In this document: one piece after another, positions 51,092 to 59,121 of the stretch
Numbering within the stretch: position 1 is the first letter of the stretch
Layout of the letters: each line of letters starts with the position of its first letter
Source of the DNA: Nocardia aurantia
GTDB taxonomy: Bacteria; Actinomycetota; Actinomycetes; Mycobacteriales; Mycobacteriaceae
Assembly (NCBI RefSeq): GCF_009604425.1
Contig: NZ_WEGI01000012.1
Location: 353,251-417,250 of the forward strand
DNA length: 64,000 nucleotides
Direction of reading: 5' to 3'
Program-made: the position numbers and the translations under genes
Notes under the pieces: generated by a model
What the model was told of the DNA's origin: nothing
Databases searched by the model: none
Seen by the model: the letters and a program-made list of their open reading frames with translations, nothing else

Positions 51092-51757
51092 GTGAGTATC
51101 GTCTACGACTGCTCCGATCCCGATTCCCGATCCGCGGGTCTGACCGCCGCGCGGACCACGCTGAAATCCGGACGGCTGGCCGTCATCCCGACCGACACCG
51201 TGTACGGCCTGGCCGCGGATGCGTTCGACTCCGCCGCGGTGAGCTCCCTGCTGGCGGCGAAGCGCCGTGGCCGGGACATGCCCGTCCCGGTGCTGGTGGG
51301 GTCCTGGAACACCATCGACGGGCTGGTGTTCCACGTACAGCAGCAGACCCGCGACCTGATCCGGGCGTTCTGGCCGGGCGGGCTGAGCCTGGTGGTGCAG
51401 CAGGCGCCGTCGCTGGCCTGGGACCTCGGCGACGCCCGCGGCACGGTGATGCTGCGGATGCCGCTGCATCCGGTCGCCCTGGAGTTGTTGCGTGAGGTGG
51501 GCCCGCTGGCGGTGTCCAGCGCGAACGTGTCCGGGCAGCCCGCCGCCGCCACCGTCGCCGAGGCCCGCGATCAGCTCGGTGAGCTGGTGGGCGTGTATCT
51601 GGACGGCGGCAAGGCCGAGCACGGGGTCGCCTCGACCATCATCGACCTCACCGGCGACCGGCCACGGGTGCTGCGCGCCGGCGCGGTCACGGTGGCACAG
51701 GTCGCGGAGGTGCTGGGCATGCCGGCCGACGAGCTGACCGCGGAGCCGACGCGGTGA
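51092..51757 (+). CDS. tsaC: L-threonylcarbamoyladenylate synthase (Sua5/YrdC/TsaC)
   Basis: 221 residues. YrdC-fold motifs: RLAVIPTDTVYGLAADAFD, KRRGRDMPVPVLVGS, FWPGGLSLVV and VSSANVSGQPAA. It makes threonylcarbamoyl-AMP for the t6A37 modification of ANN-decoding tRNAs. There is no C-terminal Sua5 domain. A TAGACT box 7 bases before GTG 51092 points to a leaderless mRNA. In related genomes it directly follows prmC; here the MarR-ABC block separates them. Confidence 0.94.
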   Translation: MSIVYDCSDPDSRSAGLTAARTTLKSGRLAVIPTDTVYGLAADAFDSAAVSSLLAAKRRGRDMPVPVLVGSWNTIDGLVFHVQQQTRDLIRAFWPGGLSLVVQQAPSLAWDLGDARGTVMLRMPLHPVALELLREVGPLAVSSANVSGQPAAATVAEARDQLGELVGVYLDGGKAEHGVASTIIDLTGDRPRVLRAGAVTVAQVAEVLGMPADELTAEPTR

Positions 51758-51768
51758 CGGCCTGGTAG

Positions 51769-52935
51769 ATGGTGTTCAGTCAGGGCGCGGTCGTCCCGCT
51801 GCGCGAGCTGTTGCTGGTTCTGCTGATCTCGGCGGTGGTGACCATGCTGGCGGTCGGCGGGGTGCGGGTGCTCGCCATCGCCTTCGGCGCGGTGGCCGTC
51901 CCGCGGGAACGCGATGTGCACACCAAACCGACGCCGCGAATGGGCGGCGTCGGCATGTACGTCGGCATAGTGGCGGCGGTGCTGTTCGCGCACCAGTTGC
52001 CGGCACTGCGCCGGGGTTTCGATTTCGCGCCGGATATCCCCGCGGTGCTGGTGGCCGGAACGCTGATCGTGCTGGTCGGCATCATCGACGATCGGTGGGG
52101 ATTGGACGCGCTCACGAAATTCGTGGGCCAGATCACGGCCGCGGGCGTGATGGCCGTGATGGGTTTGAGCTGGGTACTGATCTACAACCCCTTCACCAAC
52201 TCCACGGTGGTGCTGGATCAGTTGCAGGGCGGTTTGGCCGCCGGTCTGATCACGGTGACCATGATCAACGCGATGAATTTCGTCGACGGCATGGACGGAC
52301 TCGCGGCCGGACTGGGTTTGATCGCGGCCGTCGCGGTTTTCGTCTTCTCCATCGGTTTGCTCTACGAACAGGGCGGATCCACCGACACCTATCCGCCCGC
52401 ACTGCTCGCGGCCGCCCTCGCCGGGGCCTGCCTGGGATTTCTGCCACACAATTTCCAGCCGGCCCGGATATTCATGGGTGATTCCGGCTCGATGCTCATC
52501 GGACTGATGCTGGCGGCGATCTCCACCGGCGCCTCCGGTCGAATTCCGCTGCAGGGATACGGCACCCGCGACATCGTCGGCCTGCTGTCGCCGCTGTTCC
52601 TGGTCGGCGCGGTGATGTTCATTCCGGTCCTGGATCTGGTGCTGGCCATCGTGCGCCGGGTGCGCGCCGGGGTGAGTTTCTCCACGCCGGACAAAATGCA
52701 TCTGCATCATCGGCTGTTGCAGATCGGTCATTCCCAGCGTCGCGTGGTGCTGCTGATCTACATGTGGGTCGGAATCCTGGCATTCGGAGCAGTCGGTACG
52801 TCGCTGATGGATCGCCGGCTGGTGTTGCTGCTGCTCGCCGCGGGCCTGCTCTTCGCGCTGCTGGTGACGGCGGTGCCGTCGTTGCGCGGGGCGCTCGGAT
52901 TGCGCCGGCGGATTCCGCGCGACCGCGTGCCGTGA
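51769..52935 (+). CDS. rfe: Decaprenyl-phosphate N-acetylglucosaminyl-1-phosphate transferase
   Basis: 388 residues, about eleven membrane spans. WecA/MraY-superfamily motifs: HTKPTPRMGGVGMYVG, GIIDDRWGLDALTKF (Asp-Asp), NAMNFVDGMDGLAAGLG, ARIFMGDSGSMLIG and the HLHHRLL His motif. It starts the linker unit joining arabinogalactan to peptidoglycan by moving GlcNAc-1-P to decaprenyl phosphate, essential in mycolata. The start ATG is 11 bases after tsaC stops. No strong ribosome site; a GTG further in is less likely. Confidence 0.93.
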   Translation: MVFSQGAVVPLRELLLVLLISAVVTMLAVGGVRVLAIAFGAVAVPRERDVHTKPTPRMGGVGMYVGIVAAVLFAHQLPALRRGFDFAPDIPAVLVAGTLIVLVGIIDDRWGLDALTKFVGQITAAGVMAVMGLSWVLIYNPFTNSTVVLDQLQGGLAAGLITVTMINAMNFVDGMDGLAAGLGLIAAVAVFVFSIGLLYEQGGSTDTYPPALLAAALAGACLGFLPHNFQPARIFMGDSGSMLIGLMLAAISTGASGRIPLQGYGTRDIVGLLSPLFLVGAVMFIPVLDLVLAIVRRVRAGVSFSTPDKMHLHHRLLQIGHSQRRVVLLIYMWVGILAFGAVGTSLMDRRLVLLLLAAGLLFALLVTAVPSLRGALGLRRRIPRDRVP

Positions 52936-53000
52936 GCTACGACACCGGGAGCAAATCGAGCGCTACGCGGCCCTGACGGCGTCGAGTACAGTGGGCAGCC

Positions 53001-53459
53001 GTGAACGCCGAATCCCACGACCCCGACCCGCAGCCGGGCCAGGCGCCCGCGAACACGCCCCGCGCGGACGATTCGGCGCTGCGGGCCGCCCTGCGGTACG
53101 GCGTGGCCGGGCTGCTCGTGCTGGTGGTGGTCTCGGCCGTGGTGGCGAGCATCGTGGCCGGCCTGCCGGGGCTGTGGGGAGCGCTGATCGGCGCGGCCAT
53201 CGGCGGATTCTTCATCCTCGCCACCGCCCTGCTGGTGCTGCGCACGGCGACGATGGATACCGGCGTCCAGGGCATGGTGATGCTTGCGAGCTGGGTCGGC
53301 AAACTTCTGGTCGTCGTGATCGTTGTGGCGGTCCTCAAACAGTTCGACTTTTATAGCCGGGGCGCATTATTCCTGACAGTAGTGGGTGCGTTGCTCATCG
53401 TACTGGGTGCGGAAACGTACGGCCTGCTGCGCCAACGGGTTCCGTATGTCGATAGCTGA
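53001..53459 (+). CDS. atpI: ATP synthase protein I
   Basis: 152 residues from GTG 53001, with a TACAGT box 8 bases upstream suggesting a leaderless message. An acidic N-terminus is followed by four membrane spans (about 31-51, 57-81, 91-112, 120-142). Position just before atpB and length match AtpI, a small protein thought to help assemble the c-ring. It ends before the 273-bp atpB leader. Confidence 0.87.
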   Translation: MNAESHDPDPQPGQAPANTPRADDSALRAALRYGVAGLLVLVVVSAVVASIVAGLPGLWGALIGAAIGGFFILATALLVLRTATMDTGVQGMVMLASWVGKLLVVVIVVAVLKQFDFYSRGALFLTVVGALLIVLGAETYGLLRQRVPYVDS

Positions 53460-53732
53460 CGGGATGCCCTCGATCAAGATCGACAATTTGATTGTGGGCA
53501 CCCCCTACACAGCGTCGTAGATAGCTTGGTAAACTCTTTACCGTAAGCACACGAAACCCGGGGTCGATCCCCTACGATCGATACCGGCAGGTTATGCTTA
53601 CTGCCGTGCCGGACCTGCATGGTTCGGCTCTGCACCGTCGACGATGTCGCCGACGTACAGACGCCAGGGGCGGTAACTCCGCACAGCTGCTGACGAACTT
53701 CGAGCCGACTCGAGTCGACCACCAGATCGTCA

Positions 53733-54581
53733 ATGTCCGATCGAACCGTAGGTCAGCGATGGCTTGCGGCCCGAACACGGGAGAGAACGCTGAGCGTCAC
53801 CACCTTGGCCGGCGAGTTTCACGCGCCGTCCCTAGATGACTTCTTCCCGAAGGCTGTGCTCTTCCAGGGAACGGTCTTCGAGCTGGACCGATTGATGCTC
53901 ATTCGCATCCTCATGTCGGCAGTGCTGATCGCGATCCTCATGGTCGCTTTCCGGCGGCCGCAGATCGTTCCGCGTGGTCTACAGAACGTCGCCGAATCCG
54001 GCTTGATGTTCGTCCGCGAGCAGATCTGCGACGAGGTCCTCGGCAAGGAAACCGGCAAACGGTATTTCCCGCTGATCGCGACCATCTTCTTCACGGTGTT
54101 GTTCCTGAACTTCTCGGGTGTCATCCCGTTCCTGAACATCTCCTCCAACGCGCGTATCGGTATGCCGTTGGTGCTGGCCGTGATCGCCTACGTCGCGTTC
54201 AACTACATCGGTATCAAGAAGTACGGGTTCTGGAAGTACATGCGCTCGTCCATCGTGGTGCCCGATGTGCCGCCCGCGATGCACGTGCTGCTGATTCCGA
54301 TCGAGTTCATCTCGACCTTCGTCCTGCGCCCGTTCACGCTGACCGTCCGTCTGATGGCGAACATGCTGGCCGGCCACATCATGCTGGTGCTGTTCTTCAG
54401 CGCGACGCAGTTCTTCCTGTTCGACGGCGCCGCGTGGATGAAGGGCCTGTCCCCGTTCTCGCTGCTCGGCGGCTTCGCCTTCACGCTCTTCGAGCTGCTG
54501 GTGATCTTTCTGCAGGCCTACGTCTTCGCGCTCCTGACCGCTGTGTACATCGGTCTCGCGCAGCACGCTGACTCGCACTGA
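53733..54581 (+). CDS. atpB: ATP synthase Fo subunit a
   Basis: 282 residues if begun at ATG 53733, 263 if begun at CTG 53790. Relatives begin close to the SVTTLAGEFHAPSLDDFF segment that follows this CTG, and GGGAGAG stands about 4 bases before the CTG, whereas no ribosome site precedes the ATG. Subunit a motifs: the essential Arg lies in TLTVRLMANMLAGHIMLVLF, and FLNFSGVIPFLN is also conserved. It forms the proton half-channels of the Fo rotor-stator interface. The upstream 273 bp hold a GGTAAA-CTC-TTTACC palindrome (53528-53542). Confidence 0.93.
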   Translation: MSDRTVGQRWLAARTRERTLSVTTLAGEFHAPSLDDFFPKAVLFQGTVFELDRLMLIRILMSAVLIAILMVAFRRPQIVPRGLQNVAESGLMFVREQICDEVLGKETGKRYFPLIATIFFTVLFLNFSGVIPFLNISSNARIGMPLVLAVIAYVAFNYIGIKKYGFWKYMRSSIVVPDVPPAMHVLLIPIEFISTFVLRPFTLTVRLMANMLAGHIMLVLFFSATQFFLFDGAAWMKGLSPFSLLGGFAFTLFELLVIFLQAYVFALLTAVYIGLAQHADSH

Positions 54582-54644
54582 CAGCACAAGAACTGACCCA
54601 CACGCCGTCGGGCGGGTGGGCAACAGAAAGGGATAAGAAAACTC

Positions 54645-54893
54645 ATGAGCCTCTCCTACGTGGCCACCACTCTCGCCGAGAATGCGCCGAAGTCGACGGG
54701 TTACGGCGCGATCGGTTACGGCCTGGCGGCCATCGGCCCCGGCATCGGCGTCGGCATCGTCGTCGGTAAGGCGATCGAGGGCTTCGCCCGTCAGCCCGAA
54801 CTGGCCGGCCAGATCCGGACCAACATGTTCCTGGGCATCGCGTTCACCGAGGCGCTGGCCCTGATCGGCCTCGTCGCCGGCTTCATCTTCTGA
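54645..54893 (+). CDS. atpE: ATP synthase Fo subunit c
   Basis: 82 residues, a two-helix hairpin. The proton-carrying carboxylate is Glu69 in FTEALALIG. The polar loop has ARQPELAGQ. The first helix reads AIGPGIGVGIVVG: the position of Asp28 in M. tuberculosis, a key bedaquiline-binding residue, is Val here, as in corynebacterial-type c subunits. A GAAAGGG site precedes ATG 54645. Forms the rotating c-ring. Confidence 0.95.
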   Translation: MSLSYVATTLAENAPKSTGYGAIGYGLAAIGPGIGVGIVVGKAIEGFARQPELAGQIRTNMFLGIAFTEALALIGLVAGFIF

Positions 54894-54898
54894 TTGCC

Positions 54899-55459
54899 AT
54901 GAACGAGATGTATCTGCTCGCGGCCGAGGAAGGGTCTTCGGACCACAATCCTCTGCTTCCCGAGCCATACGACATCTTCTGGTCGGCGGTCTGCATCATC
55001 GTCATCGGATTCGTCTTCTTCAAATACGTCATCCCCCGGCTGACGAAGGTGCTCGACGAGCGCTCGGAGAAGATCGAAGGCGGCATCGCCAAGGCCGAGG
55101 CCGCCCAAGCCCAGGCCCAGGAGACGCTGGAGCTGTACAAGCAGCAGCTCGCCGAGGCCCGCCTCGAGGCGGCGCGCATCCGTGAGGACGCGCGCACCCA
55201 GGGGCAGCAGATCCTCGCCCAGATGAAGGCCGACGCACAGGCCGAGGCCGACCGCATCGTCGCCGCCGGGCATTCCCAGCTCGAGGCGCAGCGGCAGCAG
55301 ATCGTCACCGAGCTCCGTGGCGAACTCGGCCGCACCGCGGTCGATCTGGCCGAGAAGATCATTGGCCAATCTGTGTCGGATGCGGCCAAACAGGCGGCGT
55401 CGATCGATCGGTTCCTCGCAGAATTGGACGAGCAGGCCGGCATCGGAGTCGGAAGGTAA
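54899..55459 (+). CDS. atpF: ATP synthase Fo subunit b
   Basis: 186 residues. A single membrane span (about 28-45, WSAVCIIVIGFVFFKYVI) is followed by a long Ala/Glu/Lys/Gln-rich helix (EGGIAKAEAAQAQAQETLEL onward), the peripheral stalk. It is an ordinary stand-alone b subunit. It starts 5 bases after atpE ends. Not fused to delta, unlike mycobacteria where b' and delta are one protein. Confidence 0.95.
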   Translation: MNEMYLLAAEEGSSDHNPLLPEPYDIFWSAVCIIVIGFVFFKYVIPRLTKVLDERSEKIEGGIAKAEAAQAQAQETLELYKQQLAEARLEAARIREDARTQGQQILAQMKADAQAEADRIVAAGHSQLEAQRQQIVTELRGELGRTAVDLAEKIIGQSVSDAAKQAASIDRFLAELDEQAGIGVGR

Positions 55460-55555
55460 CGTGCGCCTGAGCGGGTCGGCGGCCGAAGACGGTACGCGGA
55501 GTGACCACGGAGGCCGCCTCGCGAAGGTAAAACCAACACAGTGAAAGTGGGAAGC

Positions 55556-56365
55556 ATGTACGCAGCGAGCCGTGAGGCGAGTTCCCGAGCCAGGGAAGCT
55601 CTTTCGGCCGCACTGGCCGGGAGCGACACCGTCGCCGCCACGACGGGTTCCGAATTGTTCGCCGTTGTCGCCGTTCTCGACGACCAGCGCTCGCTGCGTG
55701 TGGCGCTCGCGGATAAGTCGGTGGCCGGTTCGGCGCGTGCCGAACTGGCCGAGCGCGTTTTCGGCGGCAAGATCAGCGCGGCTACCCAGGCCGTGCTGAC
55801 GACGGCCGTCGCCGAGGACTGGTCCCGGACCGGGGACCTGGTCGACACGCTGGAACTGCTCGGCCAGGAGGCGCTGCTGCGCGCCGCGGCCGATCGCGGC
55901 CGCCTCGACGTGGTCGAGGACGAGTTGTTCCGGCTGAGCCGCATTGTCGAGGCCAATCCCGATCTGGAACAGGCACTGGGTGACCGCGGCAAGGCCGCGC
56001 AGGCCAAGCGCGACCTGATCGAGCGCCTGCTGCACGGCAAGGTGGGCGACGTCACGCTGGAACTGACCGAGCAGGCCGTGAGCCGCCGGCGCAGTGACAT
56101 CGGCGCGGCGTTCGATCACCTGTCCGATCTCGCGGCGTCGTTGCGGCAGCAGGTCGTCGCGCACGTGCGCGCGGCGGTCGACCTGAACGAGCAGCAGCGG
56201 GAGCAGTTGGCGGCCTCGTTGCAGCGCCTCTACGACAAGCAGATCACCGTGCACGTACAGGTCGATCCGAGCTTGCTGGCCGGCGTCGTCGTGCACATCG
56301 GCGACGACGTGATCGACGGCAGTGCCCTCGGCCGGCTGCAGCGCCTGCGGCAGTCCCTGACCTAG
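55556..56365 (+). CDS. atpH: ATP synthase F1 subunit delta
   Basis: 269 residues from ATG 55556, the start that matches relatives (MYAASREA). GTG codons at 55541 and 55547 are in frame and would add 5 or 3 residues. Longer than the ~177 residues of E. coli delta, as is normal for non-mycobacterial actinobacteria. The N-terminal helical domain leads to a C-terminal segment with HVRAAVDLNEQQREQLAASL and VVVHIGDDVIDGSALGRL, the most conserved delta motif. It links the peripheral stalk to the alpha3-beta3 head. Confidence 0.93.
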   Translation: MYAASREASSRAREALSAALAGSDTVAATTGSELFAVVAVLDDQRSLRVALADKSVAGSARAELAERVFGGKISAATQAVLTTAVAEDWSRTGDLVDTLELLGQEALLRAAADRGRLDVVEDELFRLSRIVEANPDLEQALGDRGKAAQAKRDLIERLLHGKVGDVTLELTEQAVSRRRSDIGAAFDHLSDLAASLRQQVVAHVRAAVDLNEQQREQLAASLQRLYDKQITVHVQVDPSLLAGVVVHIGDDVIDGSALGRLQRLRQSLT

Positions 56366-56431
56366 CGGTCGACCGGCACCGGCGCCTAACCTACCGACAA
56401 TCCAGACCAGACAGCGAGAGCAGGAACAACC

Positions 56432-58069
56432 ATGGCGGAGCTGACGATCTCCACCGATGAGATCCGTAGCGCGATCGAGAGCTACACCCAGTCCTACACG
56501 CCCGAGACCTCCATCGAGGAGATCGGCACCGTCACCGACACTGGTGACGGTATCGCCCACATCAGCGGCCTGCCGTCGGCGATGGCCAACGAACTGCTCG
56601 AGTTCCCGGGCGGTGTGCTGGGTGTCGCGCTGAACCTCGAGGACACCTCGATCGGTGCGGTCATCCTGGGTGAGTTCGACACCATCGAGGAGGGCCAGCA
56701 GGTCCGTCGCACCGGCGACGTGCTCTCGGTGCCCGTCGGCGACGCCTTCCTCGGCCGCGTGGTCAATCCGCTCGGCCAGGCCATCGACGGCCTCGGCGAC
56801 ATCGCCGCCGAGGAGCGCCGCGTGCTCGAGCTGCAGGCCGCGACCGTGCTGGAGCGTCAGCCGGTCGGCGAGCCGCTGGCCACCGGCATCACGGCCATCG
56901 ACGCCCTGACCGCCATCGGCCGCGGCCAGCGCCAGCTGGTCATCGGCGACCGCAAGACCGGCAAGACCGCCGTCTGCGTCGACGCCATCCTGAACCAGAA
57001 GGCCAACTGGGAGACCGGCGACCCGACCAAGCAGGTTCGCTGCATCTACGTCGCCATCGGCCAGAAGGGCTCCACCATCGCGGGCGTGAAGGCCGCGCTG
57101 GAGGCCCACGGCGCCATGGAGTACACCACGATCGTCGCGGCCCCGGCCTCCGACTCCGCCGGCTTCAAGTGGCTCGCCCCCTACACCGGCTCGGCCATCG
57201 GCCAGCACTGGATGTACCAGGGCAAGCACGTCCTCATCGTGTTCGACGACCTGACCAAGCAGGCCGAGGCCTACCGCGCCATCTCGCTGCTGCTGCGCCG
57301 CCCGCCGGGCCGCGAGGCGTACCCGGGTGACGTCTTCTACCTGCACTCCCGGCTGCTGGAGCGTTGCGCGAAGCTGTCCGACGAGATGGGCGCGGGCTCG
57401 ATGACCGGGCTGCCGATCATCGAGACCAAGGCCAACGACGTCTCGGCGTTCATCCCGACCAACGTCATCTCGATCACCGACGGCCAGGTCTTCCTCGAGT
57501 CCGACCTGTTCAACAAGGGTGTCCGCCCGGCGATCAACGTCGGCACCTCGGTCTCCCGTGTCGGGGGCGCCGCCCAGACCAAGGGCATGAAGAAGGTCGC
57601 CGGTTCGCTGCGTCTGGAGCTGGCCTCCTACCGCGAGCTCGAGGCGTTCTCCGCTTTCGCCTCCGATCTGGACGCCGCCTCGCTGGCTCAGCTGGAGCGT
57701 GGCGCGCGCTGGGTCGAGCTGCTCAAGCAGAACCAGTACTCGCCGGTCTCGGTCGAGGACCAGATCGTCTCGATCTACCTGGTCGACGCCGGTTTCTACG
57801 ATTCGGTGCCGGTCGGCGACGTCCGCCGGTTCAACGCCGATCTGCTGGATCACCTGCACCGCAACGCGGCCGACGCCTTCAAGGCGATCGCCGGCGGCAA
57901 GGTGCTGGAGGGCGAGTCGGCCGACCTCATCAAGGCCGAGACCGACAAGTTCAAGAACGGCTTCCTCGCCTCCGACGGCAGCCGGGTCGTGAACGAGGCC
58001 GCCGCCGGTGAACTGGACCACGAAGAGGTCGAGTCGCTGGCCGTCACCCGCAAGCACGTCGAGAAGTAG
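56432..58069 (+). CDS. atpA: ATP synthase F1 subunit alpha
   Basis: 545 residues. Walker A GDRKTGKTAVCVDAI, the EGQQVRRTGDVLSVPVGDAF beta-barrel region, and the PGREAYPGDVFYLHSRLLER segment with the arginine finger region (SVSRVGGAAQTKGMKK) are present. It forms the alternating non-catalytic nucleotide sites. ATG 56432 follows a GAGCAGGA site. C-terminal extension beyond E. coli alpha by about 30 residues, with the sequence ESLAVTRKHVEK at the end, as in mycobacteria. Confidence 0.97.
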   Translation: MAELTISTDEIRSAIESYTQSYTPETSIEEIGTVTDTGDGIAHISGLPSAMANELLEFPGGVLGVALNLEDTSIGAVILGEFDTIEEGQQVRRTGDVLSVPVGDAFLGRVVNPLGQAIDGLGDIAAEERRVLELQAATVLERQPVGEPLATGITAIDALTAIGRGQRQLVIGDRKTGKTAVCVDAILNQKANWETGDPTKQVRCIYVAIGQKGSTIAGVKAALEAHGAMEYTTIVAAPASDSAGFKWLAPYTGSAIGQHWMYQGKHVLIVFDDLTKQAEAYRAISLLLRRPPGREAYPGDVFYLHSRLLERCAKLSDEMGAGSMTGLPIIETKANDVSAFIPTNVISITDGQVFLESDLFNKGVRPAINVGTSVSRVGGAAQTKGMKKVAGSLRLELASYRELEAFSAFASDLDAASLAQLERGARWVELLKQNQYSPVSVEDQIVSIYLVDAGFYDSVPVGDVRRFNADLLDHLHRNAADAFKAIAGGKVLEGESADLIKAETDKFKNGFLASDGSRVVNEAAAGELDHEEVESLAVTRKHVEK

Positions 58070-58124
58070 GCGACGCCGCCCATGGGACCGACGATCCACT
58101 ACGCACGAATGAGGGGAGTGTGAG

Positions 58125-59093
58125 ATGCCTAGCGTGCGCGAACTGCGCTCCCGCATTCGTAGCGTGAGCTCGATCAAGAAGATCACCAAGGCCCAGGAGC
58201 TGATCGCGACCTCGCGAATCAGCAAGGCCCAGGCCCGGGTGGCCGCCGCGAAGCCGTACGCGGAGGAGATCACCAAGGTGCTCGTCGAACTGGCGAGCGC
58301 CTCGCAGAGCCTGACCCATCCGCTGCTGATCGAGCGGCCCGAGCCGACCCGTGCGGCCGTGCTGGTCATCAGCAGCGACCGCGGTATGTGTGGCGGCTAC
58401 AACTCGAACGTGTTCCGCCGCGCCGAGGAGCTCATGACCACGCTTCGCGGCGAGGGCAAGGAGCCGGTGCTGTACGTGATGGGCGCGAAGGGCCTGACGT
58501 ACTACACCTTCCGCGGCCGGAACCTGTTCGGTTCGTGGACCGGGTTCTCGCAGGAGCCGCACTACACCAACGCCTCGGCCGCCTGTGAACATCTGGTGCA
58601 GTCGTTCATGGCCGGTGGCGAGAACGAAGTGCCGCTCCCGAACGGCGCCGGGACCATCGCGGGCGTCGACGAGATCCATATCGTCTACACCCGGTTCGTG
58701 TCCATGCTGTCGCAGGTGCCGGAGGTGCGTCGACTGGCGCCGATCCAGGTCACCTACGTCGACGAGAACTTCGACCTGGGCGACGGCATGCTGCAGGACT
58801 CCCCGAACGCGCGGGTGTCCTCGCTGTACGAGTTCGAGCCCGATGCCGACAAGCTGCTCGGTGCGCTGCTGCCGAAGTACATCAACACCCGGATCTACGC
58901 GTCGCTGCTGGAGGCCGCCGCCTCCGAGTCGGCCGCGCGCCGGACGGCGATGAAGGCGGCCACCGACAACGCCACCGAGATGCAGGCCTCGCTGACCCGC
59001 CAGGCCAACTCGGTGCGGCAGGCCCAGATCACCCAGGAAATTTCGGAAATCGTCGGCGGCGCGAACGCGCTGGCCTCGAGTTCGAGCGACTAG
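58125..59093 (+). CDS. atpG: ATP synthase F1 subunit gamma
   Basis: 322 residues. N-terminal coiled-coil helix ELRSRIRSVSSIKKITKAQE and C-terminal helix MKAATDNATEMQASLTRQAN are the rotor axle; SSDRGMCGGYNSNVFRRAE is the conserved central block. About 30 residues longer than E. coli gamma; the extra loop around GTIAGVDEIHIVY corresponds to the actinobacterial gamma insertion. Strong GAGGGGAGTG site before ATG 58125. Confidence 0.96.
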   Translation: MPSVRELRSRIRSVSSIKKITKAQELIATSRISKAQARVAAAKPYAEEITKVLVELASASQSLTHPLLIERPEPTRAAVLVISSDRGMCGGYNSNVFRRAEELMTTLRGEGKEPVLYVMGAKGLTYYTFRGRNLFGSWTGFSQEPHYTNASAACEHLVQSFMAGGENEVPLPNGAGTIAGVDEIHIVYTRFVSMLSQVPEVRRLAPIQVTYVDENFDLGDGMLQDSPNARVSSLYEFEPDADKLLGALLPKYINTRIYASLLEAAASESAARRTAMKAATDNATEMQASLTRQANSVRQAQITQEISEIVGGANALASSSSD

Positions 59094-59121
59094 CCAACCC
59101 GCCTGATACGGAAGAGAACCA

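Noticed and set aside
54791..58369. 1192-residue open frame on the minus strand across the atp operon
   Set aside because: It runs antisense to six conserved atp genes, has repetitive His/Arg/Gly/Asp composition and exists because stop codons are rare in GC-rich third-position-biased DNA.
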